A DNA stretch of 64,000 nucleotides, taken from assembly GCA_030141605.1 (NCBI GenBank), contig JAQGDQ010000325.1, forward strand, positions 62,001 through 126,000, written 5' to 3'. The notes under the pieces are model-generated. The model ran no database searches. It saw only the letters and a list, made by a program, of their open reading frames with translations, and had not been told where the DNA came from. This stretch comes from Tubiluchus corallicola (lineage: Eukaryota > Priapulida > Priapulimorpha > Priapulimorphida > Tubiluchidae). Numbering within the stretch: position 1 is the stretch's first letter; every line of letters starts with the position of its first letter. A program made the translations under genes and the position numbers. Of this stretch, positions 11,215 through 22,650 are shown piece by piece.

Positions 11215-12044
11215 CCGTATATACTCGCATATAAGCCTACATCGCATATAAGCCGACCCCCTAAAACTGCTTTAAAATGGCCAGTTTTTGCAAAAACCCG
11301 TATATAAGCCGACCATCAACTTGTCTCATCCATGTTGCCAATTCTGCAGAGAGGGAAGTCACCACCAACCTTTCTTTGATCAATAACATACTTTTGAAAA
11401 CCCAAAAGTTTATGTTCATATTGTGATGGCAATTTTTGTGCAATTTTCGTTCTCTGTCTCAAACTGATAGAGTGTCTGTTCAGAAAACGTGTACACCAAT
11501 ATGTTCCTCTATAAGCCACGTGACCCTCGTCTCCCCACGCGCTGCCTACCAATTGGCTGATGACGTCGGCTTCACCACTAGCTGTAGCTTGGTTACGGCT
11601 CGCAACTGGTGACACACAGTGGTGTATTGCTAAATAAAAAGTAGGTGGACGGCTAGTCTCAAGACTTACCATTTTACATTAACAAATTTGAAAGAAATTG
11701 ACATTATTTAAAACCGTTTTTTGAAAAAATGAAAACAAGTAGATTTAATATTAAACCCGTATACATTTTTAATATTTTTTATCTAATGAATACAAAAAGC
11801 AGACATTTATTGACATTTGAATTTTTTATAAAAAAAAGTGGGTGGACGGCGATCCCCCTCCAATACGCCACTGGTGACACACAACCAAATAAAGAGTCAG
11901 ATAGCTATGAAAATGTGTGGCTGGAAAATTGGCATTAGTGTCTGTCCTTGTGTTCATTTTGTTTCATGCGCATATAAGCCGACCCCCTGATTTCAGTATT
12001 GTATTTTATAGTTCTAAATTCGGCTTATATGCGAGTATATACGG
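11215..12044. mobile_element. pogo/Tigger-like DNA transposon, internally deleted
   Basis: Inverted repeats of about 23 bp (CCGTATATACTCGCATATAA and the reverse at the right end) are flanked by TA (11213-11214, 12045-12046), the target of Tc1/mariner-pogo elements. A second GCATATAAGCCGACCCC block near each end extends the inverted structure. It carries a transposase fragment on the minus strand. It is inserted in the family C MITE; the empty site is preserved at 31530 in another copy. Confidence 0.85.
11316..11672 (-). pseudogene. Truncated pogo/Tigger-like transposase
   Basis: The reading frame gives 118 codons. Its second half contains YWCTRFLNRHSISLRQRTKI, as in the end of the CENPB-type helix-turn-helix domain, then FQKYVIDQRK and RIGNMDETS, where the Asp of NMDET is the first acidic residue of the DDE catalytic triad. 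The frame stops directly after this motif and enters terminal repeat, so nearly the whole catalytic domain is missing: a non-functional internal-deletion derivative. The residues before the HTH are not recognisably conserved. Confidence 0.75.
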
Positions 12045-12654
12045 TAAGTAAAATTTTAAATGACTGTATCTTGTCAATAAGATCAAAATAATTTTTATTT
12101 AGTGAGTGGGGCACCCTTGAAGGTGAGTCAACGACATTTTACCAACTGACACAAACATTTTAAATATTGTTTCCAGCAGGTATGCGAAATGCTAAGTAAT
12201 ATAGATTTGCATTGAAGGTTTTGCGTAGGTGACTTCATGTAATGGCGACTTCGGAACAGTATTGAGGGAGATTTAAATGAAAACAAACAAAAATTTCTTT
12301 TAACGCGAGTACGATATATGCATAAAATTGCTGTAAAGCCGTATAATTTTTAATGCGATTTTCCTGAAACCTTTTTCAGGTAGGTTCCTTGTCCTTTAAC
12401 AAATTGTGTAAGGCAGTAGTCATCATTGGATGATTCGCGTTAGTTGTACTCCCTTGTGCTTTGTTAAAACTGATGTGTAGGGCCAATTCTGATTCCTAGT
12501 ACTTACAGAAATTACAAAGATTGTGGGAATTTTTCAGTGCCTTTTTACTCTTACTAGTTAGTGAAGTTGAACTGCATTTGCATTTGTTAGCACTGTAAAG
12601 CAGCTAATAAAACTACTTAAACCAAGTACAATACTTCTAGAATTTTGTGAAGTT

Positions 12655-13452
12655 TTATGCTTACCCAAAAAAGTACATAGCATGGGAGTGGAATATTAGG
12701 GGCTAGTTTTATGCCCACCCAAAAAGTACATAGCATGGGAGTGGAATATTAGGGACTAGTTTTATGCCTACCCAAAAAAAAGTACAATGCATGGGAGTGG
12801 AATATTAGGGCCTAGTTTTATGCTCACCCAAAAAAGTACAATGCATGGGAGTGGAATATTAGGGCCTAGTTTTATGCCTACCCAAAAACAGTACTGGGCA
12901 TGGGAATGAAATATTAGGGCCTAGTTTTATGCCTACCCAAAAAAGTACAAAGCATGGGAGTGGAATATTAGGGCCTAGTTTTATGCCCATCCAAAAAAGT
13001 GCATAGCATGGGAGTGGAATATTAGGGACTAGTTTTATGCTCACCCAAAAAAATGCATAGCATGGGAGTGGAATATTAGGGACTAGTTTTATGCTCACCC
13101 AAAAAAGTGCATAGCATGGGAGTGAAATATTAGGGACTAGTTTTATACTCACCCAAAAAAGTGCATAGCATGGGAGTGGAATATTAGGGACTAGTTTTAT
13201 GCCTACCCAAAAAAGTGCATAACATGGGAGTGGAATATTAGGGACTAGTTTTATGCCTACCCAAAAACAGTACAAAGCATGGGAGTAAAATATTAGGGCC
13301 TAGTTTTATGCCTACCCAAAAAAGTGCATAGCGTGGGAGTGGAATATTAGGGACTAGTTTTATGCCTACCTAAAAAAGTACAATGCATGGGAGTGGAATA
13401 TTAGAGACTAGTTTTATGCCTACCCAAAAAAGTACATAGCATGGGAGTGGAT
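12655..13452. repeat. 54-bp minisatellite
   Basis: About 15 copies of a ~54-bp unit containing GGGAGTGGAATATTAGGG and TTTTATGCCTACCCAAAAAA. Length changes occur in the A run. Across 13275-12859 units are multiples of three on the minus strand and read as an 18-residue repeat (core FWVGIKLVPNIPLPC); this is most likely a by-product of the 54-bp length. Confidence 0.9.
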
Positions 13453-13970
13453 GGAACAAAGGGACATGTTGGAATTGAAATAGCTGCATTTAAAATAGAT
13501 TTAAATGCTTGAAAATTTTGTTCCAGGCAATTTGCCATTAATTACTAAATTAATTCATATTCAGCTGTAGATTGAATTGGTTAAGCTAGCTCGTAGACTT
13601 GTTGGCTAGATAACTCATTAAAATTAAATTACTCCCGGTTAATTAGTATAAATGAGTGATTAATAATTCATTATTGTCGTTAAGTTTTAATGTCTTGCAT
13701 CCCACCGCATTGATTTCCTAATGTTGGCATAATTAGATAACCGAGCTTATGGCTGAGTTGCGCTGATTATGTGGTGCTGTTGTGAATTTTTTGGGGAACA
13801 TTTTCAATTTTGGTCGTAATCGGTAGAGTGAACGATAAGTGCTGTGCTTTATAATGATTATAAATATTTAATTTGAACTAGTATCAATTCAACCTATGAA
13901 ATTAGAAATTTCTTAAGTGCTACATTTGAGTTTTAGGTTGCAAGATATTTCTCACAATTTTACAATATCT

Positions 13971-14056
13971 TTACAACTGTGAGTAGTATCCTTACAACCG
14001 TGAGTAGGTCCCTTACAACTGTGAGTAGTACCCTTACAACCGTGAGTAGTACCCTT
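13971..14056. repeat. 21-bp tandem repeat, four copies
   Basis: Four copies of TTACAACYGTGAGTAGTACCC follow one another, ending against the family C element at 14094. Confidence 0.85.
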
Positions 14057-14093
14057 TACAATGAACTTTGTACCTTTTAACCACTTATATTAA

Positions 14094-14729
14094 GGACAAG
14101 AAAAGTGATTTCTGAAGTAGGTTTCAGAAAAGTCACCTTAAAAAATTGTATTACTTTGCAGCAATTTTATGCGTATATCTTACTCGTTTTGAAAGGAATT
14201 TTTGTTTGTTTTCATTTTAAATTTCCCGCAGTACTGTTCTGATGGCGCCATTACATGATGTCATATATGCACAACTTAAATCAGGAGAAGAAAAGGTAAT
14301 GTTAAATTATGTCCCAAAAAACTTTCCATGAAAATCTTATGTAACTAGAAGTAATAATTTAAAATGCTCGTGCCAATTGGTAAAATGTCGCTGACTCGCT
14401 CTCCAGGGTGTGCCACTCATTAACCAAAGACGTATTTTTAATCTTATTGACAAGATACAGTAATTTAAAATTTCACTCAGTTAGTGACATGTGCGCTACG
14501 AATCCTCTGATTATTTTTTCAAACTTCACGCAACGTTATCGAAACCTTCAAACAACCTACCATCAAAATGGGTGTGGTTAACGGTCATCATGGGAGTTTT
14601 TAAATTCACAAGTTTTGTACAGCATTGCTGCCGATGCAAGCCCTGCATACAAAAAGGCAGTATGTGAGTGGTATAAAATTTCAAGATGAATTTTTTAAGC
14701 TTTATGTAAGTGTAGGGTTTTCTTGTGCT
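14094..14729 (-). mobile_element. Kolobok-like MITE, family C, complete inverted copy
   Basis: Ends GGACAAGAAAA and TTTTCTTGTGCT, bounded by TTAA (14090-14093, 14730-14733). The interior aligns in reverse with 10850-12395 without its insertions. Non-coding. Confidence 0.75.
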
Positions 14730-15280
14730 TTAAAGGTCAGCCAATTTGCACTGGCACTCAAACTTGTAGGTTATAGTGTTTCCTATACTGAATTTTATTC
14801 TCTGATTCTCTATACTGCTTGGCAATCTGTATTCTGCAAAGCATCATGTCAACATAAATGTCTGTTTTTTATGTAGGTAGTTATAACCGGACCGGAGTCT
14901 AGCTACTTTTCAATGGTAAATCTTTTTAGTTGAGCCACCGGATCAGCAGATGTCGTAACTACATTGCCTACACATCGTCCCGCTGCAAAGTGAAAATTGA
15001 GCACATTTTGATGGATCCATCGATTTACTCATCAGGTTCAGTGATGCTTAATGTTAGCCACTGAACGCATTTTGTAATTGCTCACCTATCTCTCTTTTTT
15101 TACTATAACAAAATTACTATAACAGAATTACTGCAACAAAACAGTAATGAAATCATATAATTTTGTGTTGTAGGATGGATGGCTATTTAAAGCAATTATA
15201 GTCCAATGCATTGCCACATTGAGATCAAGTTCAAAAGGACTCCATCATTTACTTGACCTTGACCTTTGAGCTTTGTGGCA

Positions 15281-15702
15281 ATGGCTTCACCGCGAAGCCA
15301 AACGCTGTACACCATAGAACAGATTGAACTGCTTCGCCGTCTTCGTAACAGCGGCATGACAAAAGAGCAAGTGTGCGAGGCATTTGACTCGATGGACCGA
15401 CTGGACAGAGAATTTGGTCCTGTGTATAGTAACAATACTCTGACGCCGTGTGCGCAGATTAACCCGTATGCCGCCTGCAATGGATTCGGTCCCGTCGGAA
15501 GCCCACGAGGTTTTCCGGCAGTTGGGACGGGGCCAGGCACAGACACGAGAAGCGACGATAGTATAGATTTTGTTGAGGACTCGGGCGCCGGCAGTCCTGA
15601 ACCGATGGTTGTTAATGGTCAAGGCCCTCACATGATGCCAGATCGTAATGGACAACCGTACGAAGACAGTCAGCTTAAAGCGGACATAGATGCTTTTACA
15701 AA
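15281..15702 (+). CDS. HMBOX1: HMBOX1 exon 1
   Basis: Residues 1-140 plus two bases. Contains the HNF1-N-like helix region followed by a low-complexity Gly/Pro/Asp-rich linker. Donor GTATGC is weak; reading on into the intron stays open to a stop at 15770-15772, so intron retention would give a ~163-residue protein without DNA-binding domains. Confidence 0.92.
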
Positions 15703-17407
15703 GTATGCATTATTTCTTACTTATAAGAAGAAATTACAGAATTATTTAGAATTTACAAAAACAGCCAATTAATTATAACAACAACATAACGGAAAGAAAG
15801 ATACGGTTCATATTGTACTAGTACTACAGAACATATTAGTTTTTCTGGTTAAGAAACATTAACTGTTTCACTACGTAGTTGCTTTTTAACTGGTCCGCAT
15901 TGACTTTGCAAAATTGACAGTAATTTCATGTGGTGTGTTACTTAAACAGGATCTTGTAATTACACAAATAGTTGTTCGTTATTGAGTACTAATGTTAAAT
16001 ATTAGTTTTATTTCTATACATGTACACACATACGAGCACACATGCATGCACTCACGCAATAAGCATGTACTTATACTTCGAAACCAGTTTTCACAAAAGA
16101 CACAATACTAATCCATAACATGCAATCATTTTATAAGAATGCAGAATAATTAACTAAACATATGTTTCATCAACGATCTACAAGTGGTTTTGTATAGGAA
16201 CGTGCCATACAGTACATTATTGTGGAATGCACCTGGCTTCAGATGCTGATGGGCTGGTTAGTGTTACTTGTTGTGAAGCAACCCCAATCCCACGGCTGTT
16301 AAACTTCTCTACGATGTCACCGTAGCAGTAAAATAAACAGACCTGGGTGACGTGTGCTGAGCTTGGGCAACAGTCTACTGCCTTCTGTCCCTTGCACGAA
16401 ACACATAGGTGGCAGTGTGTTCCCTTCCATAGTGAAAGGGTTAAGTGCATTAAACAGTTTATAATGCAGATAAGTTAGTGTTAGAAAATCATCTTTTTGG
16501 CAATTTATTAACAGTATTCTCATATTAGAGGCCTGTGCAAGTATTAAAATTTAAATAAGTGTGCTTGCATAGCAAAATTGTCCTTAAGTCGGCCACAAAG
16601 GTTTCCTAGTTAGTCACATATCCTGAATTGTGAGGATCATTTTGATACCAAGTTCATCACTATGTTCTTCTGTCATGTGATTCATTTGCAGGACATGCAA
16701 AGTTGATTATAATTTTAAGAATATCTAAGACATTACCATTAAAAGTTGAAACTTTTCTTGTTCAGTCATAGTAGCAAAAGTAGGTACAAACTGTTGCAGT
16801 GGCGGCTCGTGTATAGGTACTGTGGAACTGCAGCACCCTCTATTTTCACTCGGTATTATCGATACTATTCAATACGAATGGTTTTTTTCTTAGTTCTTTT
16901 TTTATACTTGTACGGAACCAGAGCACGTGAGGGTAGTACTGTTTGCTTCACAGCCCAGCACAGTGTTCTCCAGCAATGCGATGTTTGGCTGTTGTGAGCA
17001 TTCGGCCATACACACATTTTTGAGCACAGGTAAAGAAAGTACTATCGCTCAGTACTGGATTAGTAAAACCTGGGGAAAATGTTACTGAAACTTAACCGAA
17101 AGTGCAATATCACCACATTGACTTAATCAAAACCCTCTAAGAATGCTTAGCATTCGCACATTCAATTAAATCTGTATGCTATTTGAATCTGATCATGGCT
17201 TGTTACTACGCGACTTATTATAGGAGGAAACGTTCCAGGGGGAATTGGGCTGATTAGACTGCAAGACATACATTGATGAAAATGTATAAGAATAAAGCTG
17301 GAATGCAGCAATTACTATGGAAGAGCCTGAAGAGAAGCCAAACTGCACTTGAATATTGCGACAGCGAATGTAAAATGGAATGTAAGAGAGAGAGGGATTA
17401 AAGAGAG

Positions 17408-17470
<63 letters not shown>

Positions 17471-20400
17471 CAAACAAAAACTTCCTTTCGGTAACATCAC
17501 TGATGACGAATTTCAATTTGATAAATTGTTTATAGAAAAGGCGAAAAAGTCATTTGTGAGGAAATACGATCTTTCGTCGGACGCTACAATCTCAAGCAGT
17601 ATGCCATTGCTTGGATGACGGGCATAAGTCAGTCGTACGTGAGCAGGTTTCTCAAAGGGGAGGCGTATGATATGTCGGACAGGAGCAAACGAGCCATATA
17701 TCGGTGGTACTTGACCGTAAAGAATGACCCTTCAAAATTAAGTAAGTGATGATTTTTGTGCTGCCCGAATTCTTGGTGATCTAGAAATAGAAAGGACAGT
17801 CAATTTAAAACCTCAACCCATTTTTGATTTTTTGATATGTTGTAGTTAACAGGTTGACCTTTCGTCCTCACTAACTTTAGGGTCAAGGATTTTTTTACCC
17901 ATCTGAAGGGGGGTCAAGGTCTGGGTCAAAATGTCATCAACTGAAAATCATCAGATAGGTTGGATTTGAGCCTGCATTTGGATTCTAGGCATTTTTCTGA
18001 TTAGAACGACACCTCTCCTATGATATTTGGTTCAGTAGTTACTGAGATATGAATTTTTGAAATTTCAGGCAAACGCGAGAAAGTGCGAAAATCCCAAAAT
18101 TTCAAATTGTCGTAACTTTCCAACATGAGGACTGATTCACCTAAAATTTTGAACATAAACTATTCTCATAAGGCCCAATAACCACGCGAAGTTTCATCAA
18201 AATCCGAGATGTTCGGGTGTAGATGATGCAAAATTTTGTGTGAACTCACATGGAATGACTTCGCTTTCAAATGAATGAGGCGATCAGTTTCTTTGATGTC
18301 CTTAATTGATTCTGGGAGTTCTTCTATTGCATTATTACAATTGTCATTGTATTTATTCATCTTTGAGTGAGCGAGCAGCTTTTTGCTTGTAAGTCAGACA
18401 TCGTTAATTAAGCTTGATAGTCACAAACCTATTTTCTACATAATGGTAGTGATCAGAAAAATAATGAATAATTATATTTCTTAAAACCCATATAAATTTA
18501 TCTTCTGCATAAGGGTAAGCATTCTCCATCGGAAAACCGAATGGAATTTGTGACATTCGAACTAATTTCCCCATTTTTGAATCTGAATTGTATTCCAATT
18601 AAATTGTAAAGATTTTCGATTAAATCACTGATAAAACGTGGTCTCGCAAAGATCGTGCATCGATTAAGACTTGTTTCTAAATGCTGCTATCGATAAGGCT
18701 AACTCTGATATCATCACATTTAGAAATCATAAATGAATATTTTATAAATGTGGTGGGGGGGGCTCACTGAAAAAATATGAACATAATATTGCTCGGAGAG
18801 ACTCGTATTGAGAGAACTATAGTTTACATTTATAAAAAATTGTGCCTTCAGGGAGGACAGGGTGACTTTTCATATACTACCCCATTTTCACGTACGGTAA
18901 AAAGTATACGTTTTAAGACCAATAATACTTCAAAAGCATTTCTGATAATTAAATAATAGAGTAAAAACTTAATTAACGACGGGGGGCAACTATTGATGAC
19001 GTCACAAACTAACATAAAGACATTCCATGGGTGTGTTGCACATGTTTGCGAAATTCAGGCGCTAGTACCCGTCGAAGTAGCAAATGTCGAAATGCATGTA
19101 ACAGCGATGAACAAGTGGCGTGAACGTGAAATTGCATTTGCTACTTTCACGGTTCAGAAAAATAGTATGTTTCCTTTCGATATTTTAAGAAGAGTAGATT
19201 GTTTTGACCTGCAGTTTAACATTGGGTCCGGTTTTGCTTTAATCAATAAATTTTTTAAAAGATATCAAAGTTGGTGTAGTTTGTCATTTACATGTGTTTG
19301 GGATAATTTAATTTATCCTTTTTTCAGCACAAACACCCGGTCCCTTCAAACGTCAGGTGACGATCAACGAGTCCGGAGAAGTTGTCCCGTGCAAGCGGGA
19401 AAGATTCACTTTCCGCTGGAATCACTTGGAGATCTTGGAGAGCTACTTCCGGGAAGACAGTTATCCCGACACGGCGAAGAGGCAGCACATCGCTGATGCT
19501 TGTAATGTAGCAGCTGCTCGACCAGGTAAATGATGATTATTTGAAAAATAGTTTCACCTTGTCAAATTGGCTTCACCTGAAGTTATTGTTGTTCCCGTTG
19601 ATTTCCTTATTAGGAATTGAATCATTCCTGAAGCCGTGATGCATTTTATATATTGTTTAAATCTATAAACAACACAACTGATAATATTCAAAGGCACTTC
19701 ACGAAGGTGTCTAAATTATTGTGATGACGGACTTAAAAAAGGTTTACAAGATTAAACAGAAATTCTACTAAATTTCATAAAATCGAAATAAGTAATTACA
19801 TAAAAAACACACAAATTGGACAAAATACAAGTGTATAATGGGCAAATAATTTGATTACTTCAAAGATTATGTTTTAATCTGCATTTTATAAGTGTTAGTG
19901 TTCAATAGTGTCCTGATGTGGATAGGCAGGCTGTTCCATAGAATTGTCCTGTAGGAGCAAATGACCTATCACCCACAGTGGAACAAGTCCTGTAATAGCA
20001 AATTACCTATCACCCACAGTGGAGCAGGTCCTGTAACAGCAAATGACCTACCACCCACAGTGGAACAGGTCCTGTAATAGCAAATGACCTATCACCCACA
20101 GTGGAACAAGTCCTGTAACAGCAAATGACCTGTCACTCATAGTGGAACAGGTCCTGTAACAGCAAATGACCTATCACCCACAGTGGAACAGGTCCTGTAA
20201 TAGCAAATGACCTATCACCCACAGTGGAACAGGTCCTGTAACAGCAAATGACCTATGACCCATAGTGGAACAAGTCCTGTAACAGCAAATGACCTATCAC
20301 CCATACTTGAACAGTTCCTGTAACAGCATATGACCTATGACCCATAGTGGAACAGGTCCTGTAACAGCATACGACCTATCACCCATACTGGAACAGTGCA

Positions 20401-21321
20401 CTCTAGGAATCGTAAGCAAAAGACTGTTTTATCTAAGGCTATACCGGTTTGAATTTGTTGGACGAATCGTGTCACAAATGTAATCAGGTGCCTTGCCTAT
20501 TTGTGAAATTTCCGTATTCTGCAAAGAGGTTGCAGCTACTGTGTTTGTTTTTTAGGTCACGAGCTGTTGGAAAAGGAGAAGGTCACTCCTCAGATGGTAG
20601 GCACTTGGTTTGCTAACAAACGGAAAGACTTAAAGAAACGTCTAGAAGGTAAGTAGTTATAATTTACAAGTTGCAGTCCTAGTGACATTCATAATTGTAC
20701 GTTATGCATCTAGAATTGAGGGAAATGGCCGAGTGGTCATGACATGTTCACGAATGTGCGCTTGTTTGCATTTTCGATGGGTTACCTAAATGAGTTTGCA
20801 CACGTGCACGAAATTTACAAAATGCGTCTGTTATGCCATCTAGTGTGGGAAATAAAGTCCAATTTTGTTTTTGTTAATTTGTGCTGTTTTTGTTCCATTC
20901 TGTGCAAGCCAGTATGCAACATTCATTAGATGGGTGTGCTGTAAAACGATAGTCGCGGCGGGATCTGAACCTAGAGTTTATTGTCCATGATAATCCTCAA
21001 TGGTGAGACGCTTAAATTGCCGAGGTTTTTTGCCGATATTCCAAAATTTTGATTACCGACTGAGGTTCAATGCGATTTCTTATGTTTTTTGGCATTTATA
21101 CTTGATTGATGCATATAAAAATGGATTTCTAATTAACATATTGACCTAGAAGGTCACGGGTTCAATTCCGAGATGGTTCCACTAGTTCTTTTAAACATTT
21201 AAGAACTTCGAAGTTGGAATGCTTAGGTTTATGGAGTAAATGGGGGTGATAATAATCGGGACCACCTTAATGCGGATATTGATTTACTTAAGGTGTTATC
21301 CGTGGACTATGTCCTAAACGA

Positions 21322-21363
<42 letters not shown>

Positions 21364-22650
21364 GTAGGAATAAGATTTCAAGAGTTATCATAAATGTTGC
21401 TGTCACAATGCATTGTGTCAAGACTTTTGTTAGTTGGGTTAAAAATGATACTTTTCAATTATAAAAACAAATTTATGTGCTTGCACAGCAAAATCGTCCA
21501 TAAGTTAGTAATTAAGCTTTTCTAGTTATTCACATACCCTGAATCTCCATTTCATGAGGATTGTTTTGATACCAAACTCATCGCTCTATGTTATTTCTAA
21601 GCTGAGATAATCCACGTTGAAGTTGAGGTGCAGGCTGCACACTGGAAAACATAATCTTGAAAAATCACTGTTAAAGCTTGCCATATTTTTTGTCACATTT
21701 CTATAAATCACTTAGCAACCACTCAAACATTAGTTGCTATGGACTTTGCAACACATTGAAGTTATGTTTAAATCCAGTAGATGGCCTTTCCTGGTGAAGA
21801 GCTGGGCTTGGCAGCAGAAAAAACCCGAAGCAAAATGACTGCTCCCAGGAGCTACAATCGGAGTTTGAAAATAAGAGTTTTTTACAATTGGCAGTACTAG
21901 TTTTTAGGCACAGAAGTGGGTATGGGGATTACTGAATTAGATTTTTAGTATTTTTTAAACAGTTTCCTGATGGTTTGACGCTAGAATATAAAAGTCCATT
22001 ATATTTAACATTTGTTTTTATACAAAAAAAACAGAAAATTTACATTTGTCCAAATTTTTGTGCATTGTTCTTTGAAGCATCATAATGTAGTTTTAACTAT
22101 GCCAACTTATGGATGGTTTTGGTTTGAAAGCAAACAAGTTGTAAAACCGATTATATCTAGATTATGCGATGTCTTTTAAATTTAGCATGACAAAGCAGGC
22201 CCATTTTTTCTGGACACCCTGTATTTTAATGTGGTAAAGTTATCCAAGTGATTAACTGTCATTGTGTTTGTTTAAGATTCTCCTCAACAATCACCAGTCA
22301 ACGTGTTGATGAACAGACGAGGTCGACCTCCTAAGCACTACTACACGCCGTTGTCATCAGCAGACAGATTGCCATCATTGCCTGCGCCGTCTGACCGTGG
22401 CGGCACGCAACTTACGTCTCACAACACGCCGCACGCACAATCTCCGAGCGCCGGACTCAGCAATCCCACGAATCCCGATCCCGTGTGTCTGGCCGCGGAG
22501 CTCGCCGCGGTGAATCACTCGATATTGGCGCTAGTGGACGACGGTCAAGGCGAGGAAAGTGATTGTAATGAGGAACTGAGCGGGTTGAACATACCAAACA
22601 TCAAACAGGAATACGAAGCGGCTAGCAAGTGCCAATATCAAGACAGTTAA
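15281..22650 (+). CDS. HMBOX1: HMBOX1 (HOT1) homeobox telomere-binding protein, complete
   Basis: Family knowledge: HMBOX1 is a nuclear HNF1-class homeodomain protein that binds double-stranded TTAGGG repeats and can also regulate transcription. Five coding exons join with matching phases: 15281-15702, 17536-17741, 19328-19525, 20556-20648 and 22277-22650. The 430-residue product compares with about 420 in human. It has an HNF1-N-like start (YTIEQIELLRRLRNSGMTK, ~10-28), a pseudo-POU domain (~146-205, MTGISQSYVSRFL), an atypical homeodomain (~229-306, ending WFANKRKDLKKR), an RGRPPK AT-hook-like motif (321-326), the conserved tail AAELAAVNHSILAL and a psi-K-x-E site (IKQE), matching IKTE in human. 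Start: ATG 15281 is the first in frame after an upstream stop at 15260. A 5' UTR exon boundary is possible at GTTGTAG just before 15173. Confidence 0.95.
16545..16700 (+). mobile_element. Family H TIR element, left-end fragment
   Basis: Begins GTGTGCTTGCATAGCAAAAT and follows the first ~150 bp of the complete copies at 21477 and 37490, then stops. In HMBOX1 intron 1. Confidence 0.6.
16798..16990 (+). mobile_element. hAT-type end fragment (CAGTGGCGGCTCGTG)
   Basis: Starts with CAGTGGCGGCTCGTG, a terminus typical of hAT elements, and is about 80% alike to 36063-36228 over the next ~165 bp. No right end or target duplication was identified. In HMBOX1 intron 1. Confidence 0.5.
17399..17466 (+). 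repeat. (GA)n microsatellite upstream of HMBOX1 exon 2
   Basis: About 30 GA dinucleotides on the sense strand, ending 70 bp before the exon 2 acceptor, making the acceptor region purine-rich. Confidence 0.97.
17536..17741 (+). CDS. HMBOX1: HMBOX1 exon 2 (pseudo-POU domain)
   Basis: Acceptor TTTATAG, one base completing a Lys codon, 68 codons, one base, donor GTAAGT. Encodes KVICEEIRSF, AIAWMTGISQSYVSRFL and RAIYRWYLTVK, aligning with the POU-specific-like domain of HMBOX1. The pyrimidine tract is weak and a (GA)n run lies 70 bp upstream. Confidence 0.93.
18853..19238 (-). mobile_element. Kolobok-like MITE, family A, internally shortened copy
   Basis: Right end GGTCCGGTTTTGCT next to TTAA (19239-19242); left end GGAGGACAGGGTGACTTTTC. 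The interior matches 27850-28400 and, inverted, 3670-4288. In HMBOX1 intron 2. Confidence 0.7.
19328..19525 (+). CDS. HMBOX1: HMBOX1 exon 3 (homeodomain, first part)
   Basis: Acceptor CTTTTTTCAG, 198 bases, donor GTAAAT, phase 1 both sides. Encodes RFTFRWNHLEILESYF and YPDTAKRQHIADACN, helices 1 and 2 of the atypical homeodomain. Confidence 0.94.
19935..20396. repeat. 41-bp minisatellite in HMBOX1 intron 3
   Basis: About 11 copies of a ~41-bp unit beginning GTCCTGTAACAGCAAATGAC and ending CCCACAGTGGAACAG. Copies diverge towards the right end. Confidence 0.92.
20556..20648 (+). CDS. HMBOX1: HMBOX1 exon 4 (homeodomain recognition helix)
   Basis: Acceptor GTTTTTTAG, 93 bases, donor GTAAGT, phase 1 both sides. 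Encodes GHELLEKEKVTPQMVGTWFA then NKRKDLKKRLE, the recognition helix (human WFANRRKEIKRR). Confidence 0.94.
21128..21366 (+). repeat. tRNA-type SINE candidate with (ATT)n tail
   Basis: A pol III B-box-like GGGTTCAATTCC at ~21158 is followed ~150 bp later by CCGTGGACTATGTCC and a run of about 13 ATT units. A B box plus a microsatellite tail suggests a SINE. No A box was seen at the expected spacing; an A-box-like TGGCCGAGTGGTCA lies farther upstream at 20727. In HMBOX1 intron 4. Confidence 0.45.
21477..22133 (+). mobile_element. Family H TIR element, complete copy
   Basis: Inverted ends of about 30 bp (GTGCTTGCACAGCAAAATCG with CATAAGTTAG on the left; TTATGGATGGTTTTGG with GCAAACA on the right) bound ~657 bp of non-coding DNA. 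Its whole length matches 37490-38146 in reverse. In HMBOX1 intron 4. Confidence 0.7.
22277..22650 (+). CDS. HMBOX1: HMBOX1 exon 5 (C-terminus and stop)
   Basis: Acceptor TGTTTAAG, 124 codons and TAA. Carries NRRGRPPK (AT-hook core), a Ser/Pro/Gly linker, AAELAAVNHSILAL (human VEMAAVNHTILAL) and NIKQE near the end. Confidence 0.93.

Larger units (their letters stand above)
10850..12395 (+). mobile_element. Kolobok-like MITE, family C, carrying two nested insertions
   Basis: Outer ends AGCACAAGAAAACC (left) and GGTTCCTTGTCCT (right) are inverted repeats bounded by TTAA (10846-10849, 12396-12399). The body matches copies at 14094-14729, 31295-31760, 36722-36902 and 42193-42601. Relative to those, this copy is interrupted twice: by a short retroelement tail (10883-10990) and by a pogo/Tigger-like transposon (11215-12044). 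The uninterrupted paralogues show the original joins. Confidence 0.8.

Noticed and set aside
15266-15280. TTG at 15266 as HMBOX1 start
   Set aside because: Not an ATG; ATG at 15281 is the first in frame and fits the family length.
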